32,998 bases of DNA from Labilithrix sp. (GTDB lineage: Bacteria > Myxococcota_A > Polyangia > Polyangiales > Polyangiaceae), in contig JAHBWE010000037.1 of assembly GCA_019637155.1 (NCBI GenBank), positions 1-32,998 of the forward strand, given 5' to 3'. The position numbers and the translations under genes are program-made. The notes under the pieces are model-generated. The model was not told the origin of the DNA. It saw nothing but the letters and a program-made list of their open reading frames with translations, and made no database searches. Below are positions 25,780-32,998 of this stretch, piece after piece. Position 1 is the stretch's first letter. Every line of letters begins with the position of its first letter.

Positions 25780-27787
25780 TCTCTTCGCCGCCGGTCTCGT
25801 CGCCGCCGTCGCCTGCACCGCCGCGCCGGCGCGCCCGGGCGCGCTCGAGCCGCGCTACGTCGCGGTCCACAACACGCTCGCGGCGATGGGGCTCGCGCAG
25901 GTGGGGCCGATCCAGCGCGGCGCGCTCGCGGAGGGGCGTGAGGCGCGCTTCACGATCGATCTGCCGCGCGACTGCGCGACGCTCGTCGCGATCGGCGGCG
26001 CGGACGTGCGCGACCTCGACCTCACCGTCCTCGACGCCGAGGACAAGCAGCTCGGGAAGGACACGACCGCGGACGCCGAGGCGGCGGTGAAGGTCTGCCC
26101 CTCGCTCGGCGGTCGCTTCACCGCGGTCGTGAAGATGACGCGCGGGAGCGGCGACTTCATCGTCGCGAGCTGGACCGGGGCGCCGGGGCTCGCCGCGCCC
26201 GCCGGCGCCGCGGCCGCGACCGCGTTCGGCGCGGGCACCTGCGAGGCGCCGCTCCCGCTCCCGCTCGGCGCGTCCACCGGCAGCACGCGGAAGGGCGAGG
26301 CGGACCACTCCGGCAAGTGCGTGAACGCGGACGCGAAGGAGGTCGTCTACCGCCTCGACCTCGAGAAGCGGCAGCGCCTCGTCGTCGAGGTCGATCCCAC
26401 GTTCGACTCCGTCGTCTACCTCCGGCGCGACGACTGCGAGGAGAAGGAGGCCGAGGTCGCCTGCAACGACGACGTCGTCGCCGGCACCTCGAAGCGCCCG
26501 ATGCAGGACCGCGGCTCCCGCATCGAGGAGGTGCTCGAGCCCGGTCCCTACTTCCTCTTCGTCGACGCGGCGGGCAGCAACGGCGGCACCTACCGCATGG
26601 ACGTCGAGCTCACCGACGTGCCGACGCTCGCGGAGACGTGCCGGCAGGCGAAGCCGCTCGGGTCCCACGCCGCCGGCGCGCTCAACGACGCCTTCGATCA
26701 GCTCCACGGCTCGTGCGACTTCGGGCACGGCCCCGAGATCCCGTACCGCCTCGACCTCCCCGCCCGCGCGCGGACGCGCGTCGTCATGCACGCGGTCGGC
26801 GATTTCGCGCCGGTGCTCCACATGCGGAGCTCGTGCGCGGACGACAAGACCGAAGTGGCCTGCACCGATCGCGGCATGCGCGCGGCCGACACCGCGCTCG
26901 TCGCGACGCTCGATCCCGGCGCGTACACCGTGTTCGCCGACTCGGTGGAGAAGGGCTCGCGCGGCCGCTTCACGCTCGACGTCGACCTCACCCTCGAGGG
27001 CGGAAAGGGCGTCCGCGGCGACGCGTGCGGCGACGCGATCGCGATCACGCCGGAGGACAAGAGCGTCGACGGCGACACGTTCGAGGCGAAGGACGACTTC
27101 GCCCCGACGTGCGCGGGGAAGGGCGGGGCGGACATGATGTACCGCTTCGAGCTCCCGGCGCGCTCGCGCGTGACGGCGCGCTTCGACGCGGAGGAGGGGA
27201 ACCACGTCTTCTTCCTCGCGAAGAGCTGCGCCGACCGCGCGACGGACATCGCCTGCGCCGCCTCGATCGACGAGATGCTGAACCCGGGCGTCTATTACCT
27301 CGGCGTCGACGGCCTCGCCCAGGGCCCGTTCGGGCGCTTCTCGTTCAAGCTCCGCGCGAAGGACGTGAGCCTGCAGGAGGCGGCGTGCAAGGCGGTGCCG
27401 TCGATCGCGCTCGGTCAGACGATCCGGGGGACGACCGCGGGCGCGCCGGATCGCTTCACCGCGTCGTGCGCGGGCCGCCCCGAGGCCCAGGCGAGCGGCG
27501 ATCGCGTCTTCAAGCTCACGTTGCCGTCGCCGCAGCGCGTGCAGCTCCTCCTCTCCACCCCGAGCCACGACGGCGTCCTCGCGATCCGCAAGTCGTGCCT
27601 CGACCCGCCCGGGATGAAGAACGTCCGCGAGGCCGAGGCCGCGTGCAACAACGACGGCCCCGACACGCGCCACTCCAAGATCGACACGACGCTGCCGGCG
27701 GGCACCTACTTCGTCGTCGTCGACGGCCACCAGGGCCGGAACGAAGGGACCTTCACCCTCGAGGCCCGCGCGATGCCGCCGAAATGA
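25766..27787 (+). CDS. Lipoprotein of PPC-like beta repeats
   Basis: 673 residues from a GTG start. Probable lipoprotein signal MRRAFLFAAGLVAAVAC (C17; the residue at -3 is Ala, so the lipobox is imperfect). The remainder is five repeats of about 105-135 residues resembling bacterial pre-peptidase C-terminal (PPC) domains: about 30-135, 150-275, 276-400, 405-530 and 535-670. Each ends in a PG-x-Y-x-(L/V)-x-(V/A)D strand. Repeats 2-5 share four cysteines each: one at the repeat start, one about 25-35 residues on, one in DDC/SSC/KSC, and one in xAC. No peptidase domain is present, so these modules are likely for binding or structure outside the cell membrane. It is last in the four-gene operon and overlaps the kinase stop by 4 bases. 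Confidence 0.83.
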   Translation: MRRAFLFAAGLVAAVACTAAPARPGALEPRYVAVHNTLAAMGLAQVGPIQRGALAEGREARFTIDLPRDCATLVAIGGADVRDLDLTVLDAEDKQLGKDTTADAEAAVKVCPSLGGRFTAVVKMTRGSGDFIVASWTGAPGLAAPAGAAAATAFGAGTCEAPLPLPLGASTGSTRKGEADHSGKCVNADAKEVVYRLDLEKRQRLVVEVDPTFDSVVYLRRDDCEEKEAEVACNDDVVAGTSKRPMQDRGSRIEEVLEPGPYFLFVDAAGSNGGTYRMDVELTDVPTLAETCRQAKPLGSHAAGALNDAFDQLHGSCDFGHGPEIPYRLDLPARARTRVVMHAVGDFAPVLHMRSSCADDKTEVACTDRGMRAADTALVATLDPGAYTVFADSVEKGSRGRFTLDVDLTLEGGKGVRGDACGDAIAITPEDKSVDGDTFEAKDDFAPTCAGKGGADMMYRFELPARSRVTARFDAEEGNHVFFLAKSCADRATDIACAASIDEMLNPGVYYLGVDGLAQGPFGRFSFKLRAKDVSLQEAACKAVPSIALGQTIRGTTAGAPDRFTASCAGRPEAQASGDRVFKLTLPSPQRVQLLLSTPSHDGVLAIRKSCLDPPGMKNVREAEAACNNDGPDTRHSKIDTTLPAGTYFVVVDGHQGRNEGTFTLEARAMPPK

Positions 27788-27821
27788 GAACGACGTCACC
27801 ATGTGCGTCGGCGAGCGGGGT

Positions 27822-27840
27822 GCAGGGGCGCAGCCCCTGC
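27822..27840. terminator. Hairpin between convergent genes, probable bidirectional terminator
   Basis: GCAGGGGC-GCA-GCCCCTGC forms a perfect 8-bp stem with a 3-nt loop in the 63-bp gap between the PPC-repeat gene and the convergent small membrane gene. There is no U-tract on either side, so intrinsic termination may be weak. Confidence 0.5.
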
Positions 27841-27850
27841 GTTGAGGAGC

Positions 27851-28063
27851 TCAGCCGCGTTTCTTCGCGTATTGGTACGCCGTGTATGCGGCGAGCAGGT
27901 GGCAGATCCAGCCGAGCGTGCCGCCCGAGCCGATCCAGAAGCCGGGCGTGATGATGAGCCAGAAGATGCCGCGCAAGAACGCGCCGTTGTAAATCTGCCC
28001 GACGCCCGGGACGATGAGGGAGAGAAGGGCCGCGATGCCAGGGTCACGTCGGGTTTTGCTCAC
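27851..28063 (-). CDS. Small TM2-like membrane protein
   Basis: 70 residues from a GTG at 28063. Two hydrophobic helices (about 10-27 and 31-62) joined by VGQIYNGAFLRGIFW, which resembles the TM2-type pattern PG-x-GQ-x-Y-x-G. The C-terminus is basic (AKKRG). Function of TM2-like proteins is not known. The frame is open upstream to 28207, but that part is Arg-rich and antisense to mutY, so the GTG at the start of the conserved part (MSKTRRDPGIAALL) is preferred; the ribosome site is weak. Divergent from mutY. Confidence 0.7.
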   Translation of the reverse strand: MSKTRRDPGIAALLSLIVPGVGQIYNGAFLRGIFWLIITPGFWIGSGGTLGWICHLLAAYTAYQYAKKRG

Positions 28064-28106
28064 GGAGGGGGAACATGGGCCCGCCGCGCCGCCGGCGCAA
28101 GTCGCG

Positions 28107-29111
28107 ATGCTGCGGCGCGACCTGATCGCCTGGTACGACGCGTGCCGGCGCGACCTGCCATGGCGCCGCACCCGCGATCCGTGGGCGGTCTGGGTCAGCG
28201 AGATCATGCTCCAGCAGACGCGGGTCGAGACGGTGATCCCGTACTTCGAGCGGTTCCTCGCGCGGTTCCCGACCCCGCTCGCGCTCGCGGAGGCGCCCGA
28301 GGACCAGGTCCTCGCGGCGTGGAGCGGGCTCGGCTACTACCGCCGCGCGCGGCTGCTCCACGCCGGCGCGAGGGCGGTCGCGGCCGCGCCGATCCCGGAT
28401 CAGCGCGACGGGCTCCTCGCGCTCCCCGGCATCGGGCGCTACACCGCGGGCGCGATCGCGAGCATCGCGTTCGGACGCGCGGTCGGGCTCGTCGACGGCA
28501 ACGTCGCGCGTGTCCTCGCGCGGCTCTTCGCGATCGAGGACGACATGAAGCGCGGCGGCATGAAGAAGGCCGAGGCGCTCGCGGACGAGCTCGTTCCGCG
28601 CGATCGCCCCGGCGACTGGAACCAGGCGCTGATGGAGCTCGGCGCGACGGTCTGCACCCCGCGGAGCCCGGCCTGCGATCGCTGCCCCGTCGCGCGCGAC
28701 TGCCGCGCGCGCGCGGAGGGCAAGGTCGATCGGCTGCCCGTGCTCGGCGAGAAGACCAAGCCGAAGCCGCAGAAGCTCGCCGCGCTCGTCGCGCGGAGCG
28801 GCGGCAAGGTCCTCCTCGCGCGCCGGCGCTCGGACGGCCTCTTCGGCGGGCTGTGGGAGCCGCCGATGGTCGCGACCGCGGCCGCGCTGAAGGCGGCGTT
28901 CGCGGTCCGCGACGCGAAGAAGGTCGGCACCGTCGTCCACGTGCTCTCGCATCGGCGCCTCACGATCGACGTCCTCACCGCGAGCGCCCACGAAGCTCCC
29001 GCCGCGCTGCCGGATCCCTACGAAGCGGCTGGTTTCTTCGACGAGCTGTCCCTCGGCGAGCTCGGGATCTCGACGCTCGCGCGCAAGGTGCTCGCCGCGG
29101 GAACGTGTTAG
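28107..29111 (+). CDS. mutY: A/G-specific adenine glycosylase
   Basis: 334 residues. It removes adenine mispaired with 8-oxoguanine in base excision repair. Catalytic glutamate E32 in SEIMLQQTRV; helix-hairpin-helix LPGIGRYTAG at 106-115; catalytic D130 in VDGNVARVL; four-cysteine iron-sulfur cluster C183-x6-C190-x2-C193-x5-C199; and a C-terminal NUDIX-like domain (about 220-334) that recognises 8-oxoG. Start: ATG at 28107 gives the usual N-terminus (MLRRDLIAWYDACRRDLPW). In-frame ATGs at 28014 and 28035 would overlap the divergent small gene. A strong GGAGGGGG at 28063-28070 fits none of the in-frame starts well. The diguanylate cyclase gene follows at 12 bp. Confidence 0.95.
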   Translation: MLRRDLIAWYDACRRDLPWRRTRDPWAVWVSEIMLQQTRVETVIPYFERFLARFPTPLALAEAPEDQVLAAWSGLGYYRRARLLHAGARAVAAAPIPDQRDGLLALPGIGRYTAGAIASIAFGRAVGLVDGNVARVLARLFAIEDDMKRGGMKKAEALADELVPRDRPGDWNQALMELGATVCTPRSPACDRCPVARDCRARAEGKVDRLPVLGEKTKPKPQKLAALVARSGGKVLLARRRSDGLFGGLWEPPMVATAAALKAAFAVRDAKKVGTVVHVLSHRRLTIDVLTASAHEAPAALPDPYEAAGFFDELSLGELGISTLARKVLAAGTC

Positions 29112-29123
29112 AACGGAGACGCG

Positions 29124-30218
29124 ATGGGCGTGGACCTCGACGACGACGAGCCTTCGTCCGAGCGCGAATCGACGGTGCTGCGCGCCGCGCTCGCGCCGGC
29201 GGTCGCGGGCCTCTCCGCGCCGTCGCTCGACACGACGCCGACCGCGTGCGTGCTCGTCGCCGACGACGACGCGCCGACGCGCGAGCTCATCGCGTCGACG
29301 CTGCGCGCGAGCGGCTACGAGGTCGAGACCGTCGCCGACGGGCAGGCCGCGGTCGAGCGCGTCGCGCGCGGCGGCATCGACGTCGTCCTCCTCGACGCGG
29401 TGATGCCGCGCATGAGCGGCTTCGACGCCTGCCGCACGATCCGCGGCCTCGGCGGCCACGCCGCGGGGAAGTCTTCGTTCGTCCCCGTCGCGCTCGTCTT
29501 CGCGAAGACCGATCCGAAGAGCCGGATCGAGGCGGTGAAGATCGGCGCCGACGGCTACGTCTGCAAGCCCTTCGAGCAGACGGAGCTCCTCGTCTGCGTC
29601 TCGTCCGCGCTCAAGATCAAGCGCGCGCACGATCGCCTCGCCTCGATGCGGGAGCGGCTCGATCGCCTGCGCCGCTTCGATCCGCTCACGGAGGCGTATT
29701 CGTTCCTCCACCTCAACGAGCGGCTCGACGCGGAGTTCACGCGCGCGGAGCGCCACTCGGAGCCGCTCGCGTGCGCGGTCCTCGACGTCGACCGCCTCAA
29801 GATCCACAACGAGCGCGGCGGTCGCTCCCTCGGCGACGCGGTCCTGTGCGGGGTCGCGGAGGTGATCAAGGGATCGGTCCGCGACTCGGACGCGGTCGCG
29901 CGCTACGGCGGCGACGAGTTCTTCGTCCTGCTCCCGTCGACCCATTTCGCCGGCTCGCTCGTGGTCGCCTCCCGCATCTGGCGCGACGTCGCCGCCCGCG
30001 TCTTCACCTCGTCGTCGCCCGACGGGCCGCGCGAGGCGCGGGTCACCGCCTCCCTCGGGGTCGCCCTCTTCCCGAGCCGGGACGTGCGGACGAAGGAGGC
30101 GCTCCTCGGCGCGCTCGAGGCCGCCCTCCTCGAGGCGAAGCGCCGGGGCGGCAACCGCCTCTGCGTCTTCCAGCAGGAAGGCTTCATCTACACACCTAGC
30201 GGCGACGAGCGCGGCTAG
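29124..30218 (+). CDS. Response regulator diguanylate cyclase (REC-GGDEF)
   Basis: 364 residues. It would make cyclic di-GMP from two GTP on receiving phosphate. Receiver domain at about 42-160: acidic pocket DDD at 47-49, phospho-acceptor D91 in LLDAVMP, T129, and K148 in CKPF. A short helix connects to the GGDEF domain (about 186-350): intact GGDEF at 262-266, and an RxxD product-inhibition site, R253-DS-D256, five residues upstream, so activity should be feedback-limited. The metal-site segment reads DVDRLKIHNE. The first 40 residues are an unstructured acidic/Ala-rich extension. No histidine kinase is adjacent. Start ATG at 29124 follows CGGAGA. Confidence 0.95.
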   Translation: MGVDLDDDEPSSERESTVLRAALAPAVAGLSAPSLDTTPTACVLVADDDAPTRELIASTLRASGYEVETVADGQAAVERVARGGIDVVLLDAVMPRMSGFDACRTIRGLGGHAAGKSSFVPVALVFAKTDPKSRIEAVKIGADGYVCKPFEQTELLVCVSSALKIKRAHDRLASMRERLDRLRRFDPLTEAYSFLHLNERLDAEFTRAERHSEPLACAVLDVDRLKIHNERGGRSLGDAVLCGVAEVIKGSVRDSDAVARYGGDEFFVLLPSTHFAGSLVVASRIWRDVAARVFTSSSPDGPREARVTASLGVALFPSRDVRTKEALLGALEAALLEAKRRGGNRLCVFQQEGFIYTPSGDERG

Positions 30219-30242
30219 TTTTGCTAACGTGCCGCCGCTCCG

Positions 30243-31718
30243 ATGCGGCGGTTCGCGTGCTCCTCGATCCTTGCGCTCGGCGTGGTCTTCGCCGCGCGCG
30301 ACGCGAGCGCGGGCCCCTTCGACCTCGAGGACGAAGAGGACGAGCCGAAGAAGGCCTCGTCGGACGCGGCGACGCCGCCGCTCGTCGATCCCTCGCAGAT
30401 GCCGACGCCGCCGGTCCAGACGATCCGGACCCACGCCTACACCCTCGCGGAGTGCCTCCTCCTCGCGGAGCGCAACGCCCCGCAGATCTGGGCGGCGAAG
30501 GGCCGCCTCGGGCGCGCGCAGGGGCAGTACCACGAGGCGATCTGGCAGCCGTGGTCGTTCTGGCACCTGAACTCGACGTTCGGCTACCTCCCGCCGATCG
30601 GCGGAACGCCGTTCTACAACGCGTCCCCGTACACGCTGCTCTACCAGGGCTTCGGCTCCGGCTGGCAGCCGGCGTTCGGCGTCAGCATCGGCGGCACGCT
30701 CCCGCTCTACACGTTCGGGAAGATCGACTCGATCAAGCGCGCGGCGGAGGGCAACGTCCGCGTGCAGGAGTGGGACATCGAGAAGCAGCGGCAGCAGATC
30801 CGGGCCGACACGCGGCGCGCGTTCTACGGCCTGATGCTCGCGCGCGACGCGCAGTACATCGCGAACGACGTCCTCGGGAAGCTCAACAAGGCGATCGGGG
30901 ACATCACGCGCAAGCTCGAGCGTGGCGACCAGTCGGTCGAAGAGGCGGACCGCCTCCGGCTCGAGTACAACCGGGACGAGATCCTCGCGCGCATGGCGGA
31001 GGCGAGGAAGGGGGAGGCCTACGCGACGGCCGGCCTCCGCTTCCTCACCGGCGTCCAGAGCGCGTTCGACATCCCCGACGAGCCGCTGAAGCGGCCGAAC
31101 GTGGTGATCGGCCCCGTCGTTCGGTACCTCACCGCCGCGCGCCTCTTCCGCGCCGACGTGAACATGGCGCGCGCGGGCGTGGCGGCGCGCAAGGCCTTCG
31201 TCGATTTCCGGCGCGCGGAGCTCTTCCCGAACATCGGCGTCGGCTTCAACGCGGCCTACTCGGTCGCGCCGAGCGCGGACCCGCAGCGCGCGGCCTGGAT
31301 CGGCGATCCGTTCAACCGCTTCGGCGCGTCGTTCGGCTTCGGCGTGCAGTGGGGCCTCGATTTCCTGCCGAAGCAGGCGCGGATCGAGATCGCGGAGGCG
31401 GAGCTCGAGGAGACGCGCGCGCTGGAGCGCCTCGCCCTCGGCGGCGTCGCGGTCGAGGTCGAGAACGCCTACGCCGCCGTCGTCGAGGCGAACACGCGCG
31501 AGATGAACTGGGACCGCGCGGAGCACCGCTCGAAGCGGTGGATCGCGATGACGCAGGACGCGATCGACCTCGGGACGAAGGACGAGCGCTTCCTGATCGA
31601 GCCGCTCCGCGCCTTTATCTTCGCGCGCATCAGCCACGCGACCGCGCTGATGGACCTGAACGTGAACCTCTCCGAGCTCGCCCGCGTCACCGGCTGGGAC
31701 GCGGCCGCGGGGCAGTAG
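30243..31718 (+). CDS. TolC-family outer membrane protein
   Basis: 491 residues. Signal peptide MRRFACSSILALGVVFAARDASA; acidic Pro-rich spacer to about residue 60; then TolC/OEP repeats: YTLAECLLLAERNAPQIWAA, GGTLPLYTFGKIDSIKRAAE, long helices around RQQIRADTRRAFYGLMLARD, and a second half beginning with ARLFRADVNMARAGVAARKA. It would form a trimeric outer-membrane/periplasmic channel for efflux or type I secretion. The inner-membrane and adaptor partners are not next to it within the window. It starts 24 bp after the GGDEF gene; co-transcription is possible. Convergent, with an 18-bp gap, to another TolC-family gene of different sequence. Confidence 0.87.
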   Translation: MRRFACSSILALGVVFAARDASAGPFDLEDEEDEPKKASSDAATPPLVDPSQMPTPPVQTIRTHAYTLAECLLLAERNAPQIWAAKGRLGRAQGQYHEAIWQPWSFWHLNSTFGYLPPIGGTPFYNASPYTLLYQGFGSGWQPAFGVSIGGTLPLYTFGKIDSIKRAAEGNVRVQEWDIEKQRQQIRADTRRAFYGLMLARDAQYIANDVLGKLNKAIGDITRKLERGDQSVEEADRLRLEYNRDEILARMAEARKGEAYATAGLRFLTGVQSAFDIPDEPLKRPNVVIGPVVRYLTAARLFRADVNMARAGVAARKAFVDFRRAELFPNIGVGFNAAYSVAPSADPQRAAWIGDPFNRFGASFGFGVQWGLDFLPKQARIEIAEAELEETRALERLALGGVAVEVENAYAAVVEANTREMNWDRAEHRSKRWIAMTQDAIDLGTKDERFLIEPLRAFIFARISHATALMDLNVNLSELARVTGWDAAAGQ

Positions 31719-31736
31719 CCCGCAACGCCGTCGCGC

Positions 31737-32998
31737 TCACCAGGGGCAGAGCGCGAGGGCGAGCACGGCGGCGACGCGCGCCTTGACCAGGTTGAAGTCC
31801 TGGACCGCGAGCTGGATCTCGGCCTGGCGCAGCGCCTGCGCGGCGGCGACGAGCTCGAGGCTGGTGCCGCGGCCCTCGAGGTAGGACGTGCGCGTGAGGC
31901 GGTCGGTCTCGGCGGCGAGATCGCGGGCGGCGGCGGCGACCTTGCGGCTCTCCTCCGCGACGCTCACCGCGCGGCGCGCCTGCGTGACCTCGATCGTCGC
32001 CTTGCGGCGCGCGGCCTCGAGGTTCTGGAGCGCGATCGTCTCCTGCGCGGCGGCGTCGCGCACGTTGCCGTAGCGCACGCCGCCGTCCCAGATCGGGATC
32101 GTGAGGACGCCCTGCACGTTCCACGTCGTCGCGGGGGCGAGGGTGTTCTGCACGGTGGAGGTCGCGAGGGAGGAGCGGAGGTCGATCGACGGCGCGAACT
32201 GCAGCTTCGCCTCGGTCGTGCCGCGCTGCGCGATCTCGACGCGCTTGTGGAGCGCGGCGACGTCGGGGCGCTGGTCCACCGTCTCGGCGACCTTGCACGA
32301 GGAGCGCGCGCTCTGCTCGAGGCCGTTCAGGTCGACGTTCGGCGGCACGCCGGCCTGCTCCGAGAACCCGAGCGCGAGCCCGAGCGCCTCGCGCGCCTGG
32401 CGGAGGTTCTCGTCGCCGGTGACGAGCGTCGCGCGCGCGGTCTCCACGTCCTGCCGCGCGCGGACGACGTCGAGGCCGGTGCCGCTCCCGAGGTTCGTCT
32501 TCCGCGTCGTCAGCTCCATGCGCTGGAGCGCGTTCTGGAGGCCGACGCGGTTCAGCTCGGCGACGCGCTCGTTCGTCACGACGCCGACGATCGCGTTCGC
32601 CACGTTGAGGGCGATCACGCGCTTCGTGTCCTCGTAGCTCATCTGCGCCGCCTCTTCGTTTCGATGCGCGGTGCCGATCATGTACCAGGAGCGCAGGTTG
32701 AAGAGCGGCTGCGTGAGGGAGCCGCCGGCGGTGCCGAGGTTCTGGAGCGGGGTCGTGCCCTGGAGCGGGGGAGGGAGGTCCTTCGTGATCAGGTTGTGCG
32801 TGAACGAGCCCTGCGCGTTGATCGTGGTGAGCGCGTTGCCGAGCGCGATCCGCGACGCGGCCTCCGCGCGCGCGATGGTGGCGACCTGGATGCGGAGATC
32901 GGTCGAGAGCGACTTCACCCGCTGGAGCGCCTCTTCCCACGTCGCGACCTCGATCCGCGCGCGCGGCACCGGCGCGAGCATCGGATCGTCGACGTCGG
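31737..32998 (-). CDS. TolC-family outer membrane efflux protein, 5' end beyond window
   Basis: At least 414 residues in frame; the reading frame is open to the right edge, so the signal peptide is outside the window. Typical OEP layout: ATWEEALQRVKSLSTDLR, GGSLTQPLFNLRSWYMIGTA, RVIALNVANAIVGVVTNERV, GSGTGLDVVRARQDVETARA, a middle DQRPDVAALHKRVEIAQ block starting the second repeat, WNVQGVLTIPIWDGG, and GRGTSLELVAAAQALRQAEI near the C-terminus. These match efflux channels paired with RND or ABC pumps; the pump is likely upstream, off the right edge. An internal ATG at 32981 is probably not the start, because the family needs a signal peptide. Confidence 0.88.
   Translation of the reverse strand, partial: DVDDPMLAPVPRARIEVATWEEALQRVKSLSTDLRIQVATIARAEAASRIALGNALTTINAQGSFTHNLITKDLPPPLQGTTPLQNLGTAGGSLTQPLFNLRSWYMIGTAHRNEEAAQMSYEDTKRVIALNVANAIVGVVTNERVAELNRVGLQNALQRMELTTRKTNLGSGTGLDVVRARQDVETARATLVTGDENLRQAREALGLALGFSEQAGVPPNVDLNGLEQSARSSCKVAETVDQRPDVAALHKRVEIAQRGTTEAKLQFAPSIDLRSSLATSTVQNTLAPATTWNVQGVLTIPIWDGGVRYGNVRDAAAQETIALQNLEAARRKATIEVTQARRAVSVAEESRKVAAAARDLAAETDRLTRTSYLEGRGTSLELVAAAQALRQAEIQLAVQDFNLVKARVAAVLALALCPW

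Noticed and set aside
28064..28125. GGAGGGGGAAC-ATG at 28064-28077 as the start of a small gene
   Set aside because: The frame ends after about 16 codons and is not in the mutY frame; it may be a chance Shine-Dalgarno match or a tiny leader, but nothing else supports it.
28044..31637. Minus-strand frame of about 1200 codons over mutY, the GGDEF gene and the TolC gene
   Set aside because: Shadow of three clear plus-strand genes; composition is almost only Arg, Ala, Glu, Asp, Val and Leu.

Overview
The window is very GC-rich chromosomal DNA with almost every third codon position G or C. It encodes a style of proteins typical of Myxococcota, most likely the Polyangiales (Labilithrix/Sorangium-like): Ser/Thr protein kinases, a FHA-domain sigma-54 activator without a receiver domain, many lipoproteins with Asp/Gly-rich linkers, an AgmX/PglI-type C-terminal domain, and long proline-rich linkers. 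This placement is an inference from protein architecture; there is no rRNA in the window. I saw no tRNA, rRNA, CRISPR array, insertion sequence or phage gene. Genes are packed tightly and no gap exceeds about 130 bases.

Layout. (1) 1-2431, minus strand: an FHA-sigma-54 activator followed after 3 bp by a Ser/Thr kinase cut by the left window edge; the kinase tail holds a 27-codon duplication. (2) 2538-4912, plus: two paralogous cysteine-rich lipoproteins of unknown function in tandem. (3) 4884-6664, minus: etfB-etfA, the two electron transfer flavoprotein subunits, behind a good sigma-70-like promoter. (4) 6724-9821, plus: a DUF3943-like protein, nadB (L-aspartate oxidase) and a CPBP-family membrane protein lacking two catalytic residues. 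(5) 9948-11657, plus: a DUF4142 lipoprotein and a small PH-like membrane protein. (6) 11654-13840, minus: a TPR protein with a C-terminal winged helix. (7) 13913-17095, plus: a 2-oxoacid dehydrogenase operon (E1-alpha, E1-beta, E2) whose E1-alpha lacks the usual thiamine diphosphate/Mg motif. (8) 17102-20694, minus: two paralogous beta-helix lipoproteins, translationally coupled. (9) 20723-27787, plus: four genes joined by ATGA/GTGA overlaps, coding for an outer-membrane-barrel-like protein with carboxypeptidase-regulatory-like domains, a FecR-domain lipoprotein, a transmembrane Ser/Thr kinase ending in an AgmX/PglI-type domain, and a lipoprotein made of PPC-like repeats. (10) 27851-32998: a 70-residue TM2-like protein (minus), mutY, a receiver-GGDEF diguanylate cyclase and a TolC-family protein (plus), then a second, convergent TolC-family gene cut by the right edge.

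How the genes fit together. The housekeeping part (EtfBA, NadB, the 2-oxoacid dehydrogenase, MutY) is ordinary in content except for the E1-alpha. The accessory part is dominated by envelope proteins and signalling proteins. The best candidates for something undescribed are the ThDP-motif-less E1-alpha paired with an intact E1-beta, and the divergent beta-helix / barrel-FecR-kinase-PPC locus at 17.1-27.8 kb, which looks like one envelope-spanning module with its own kinase. Smaller signals include a rare-codon, AT-rich, hairpin-bearing patch inside nadB, a strong hairpin that loops out a GTG start codon, and a CTAG that serves as stop codon for two convergent genes.
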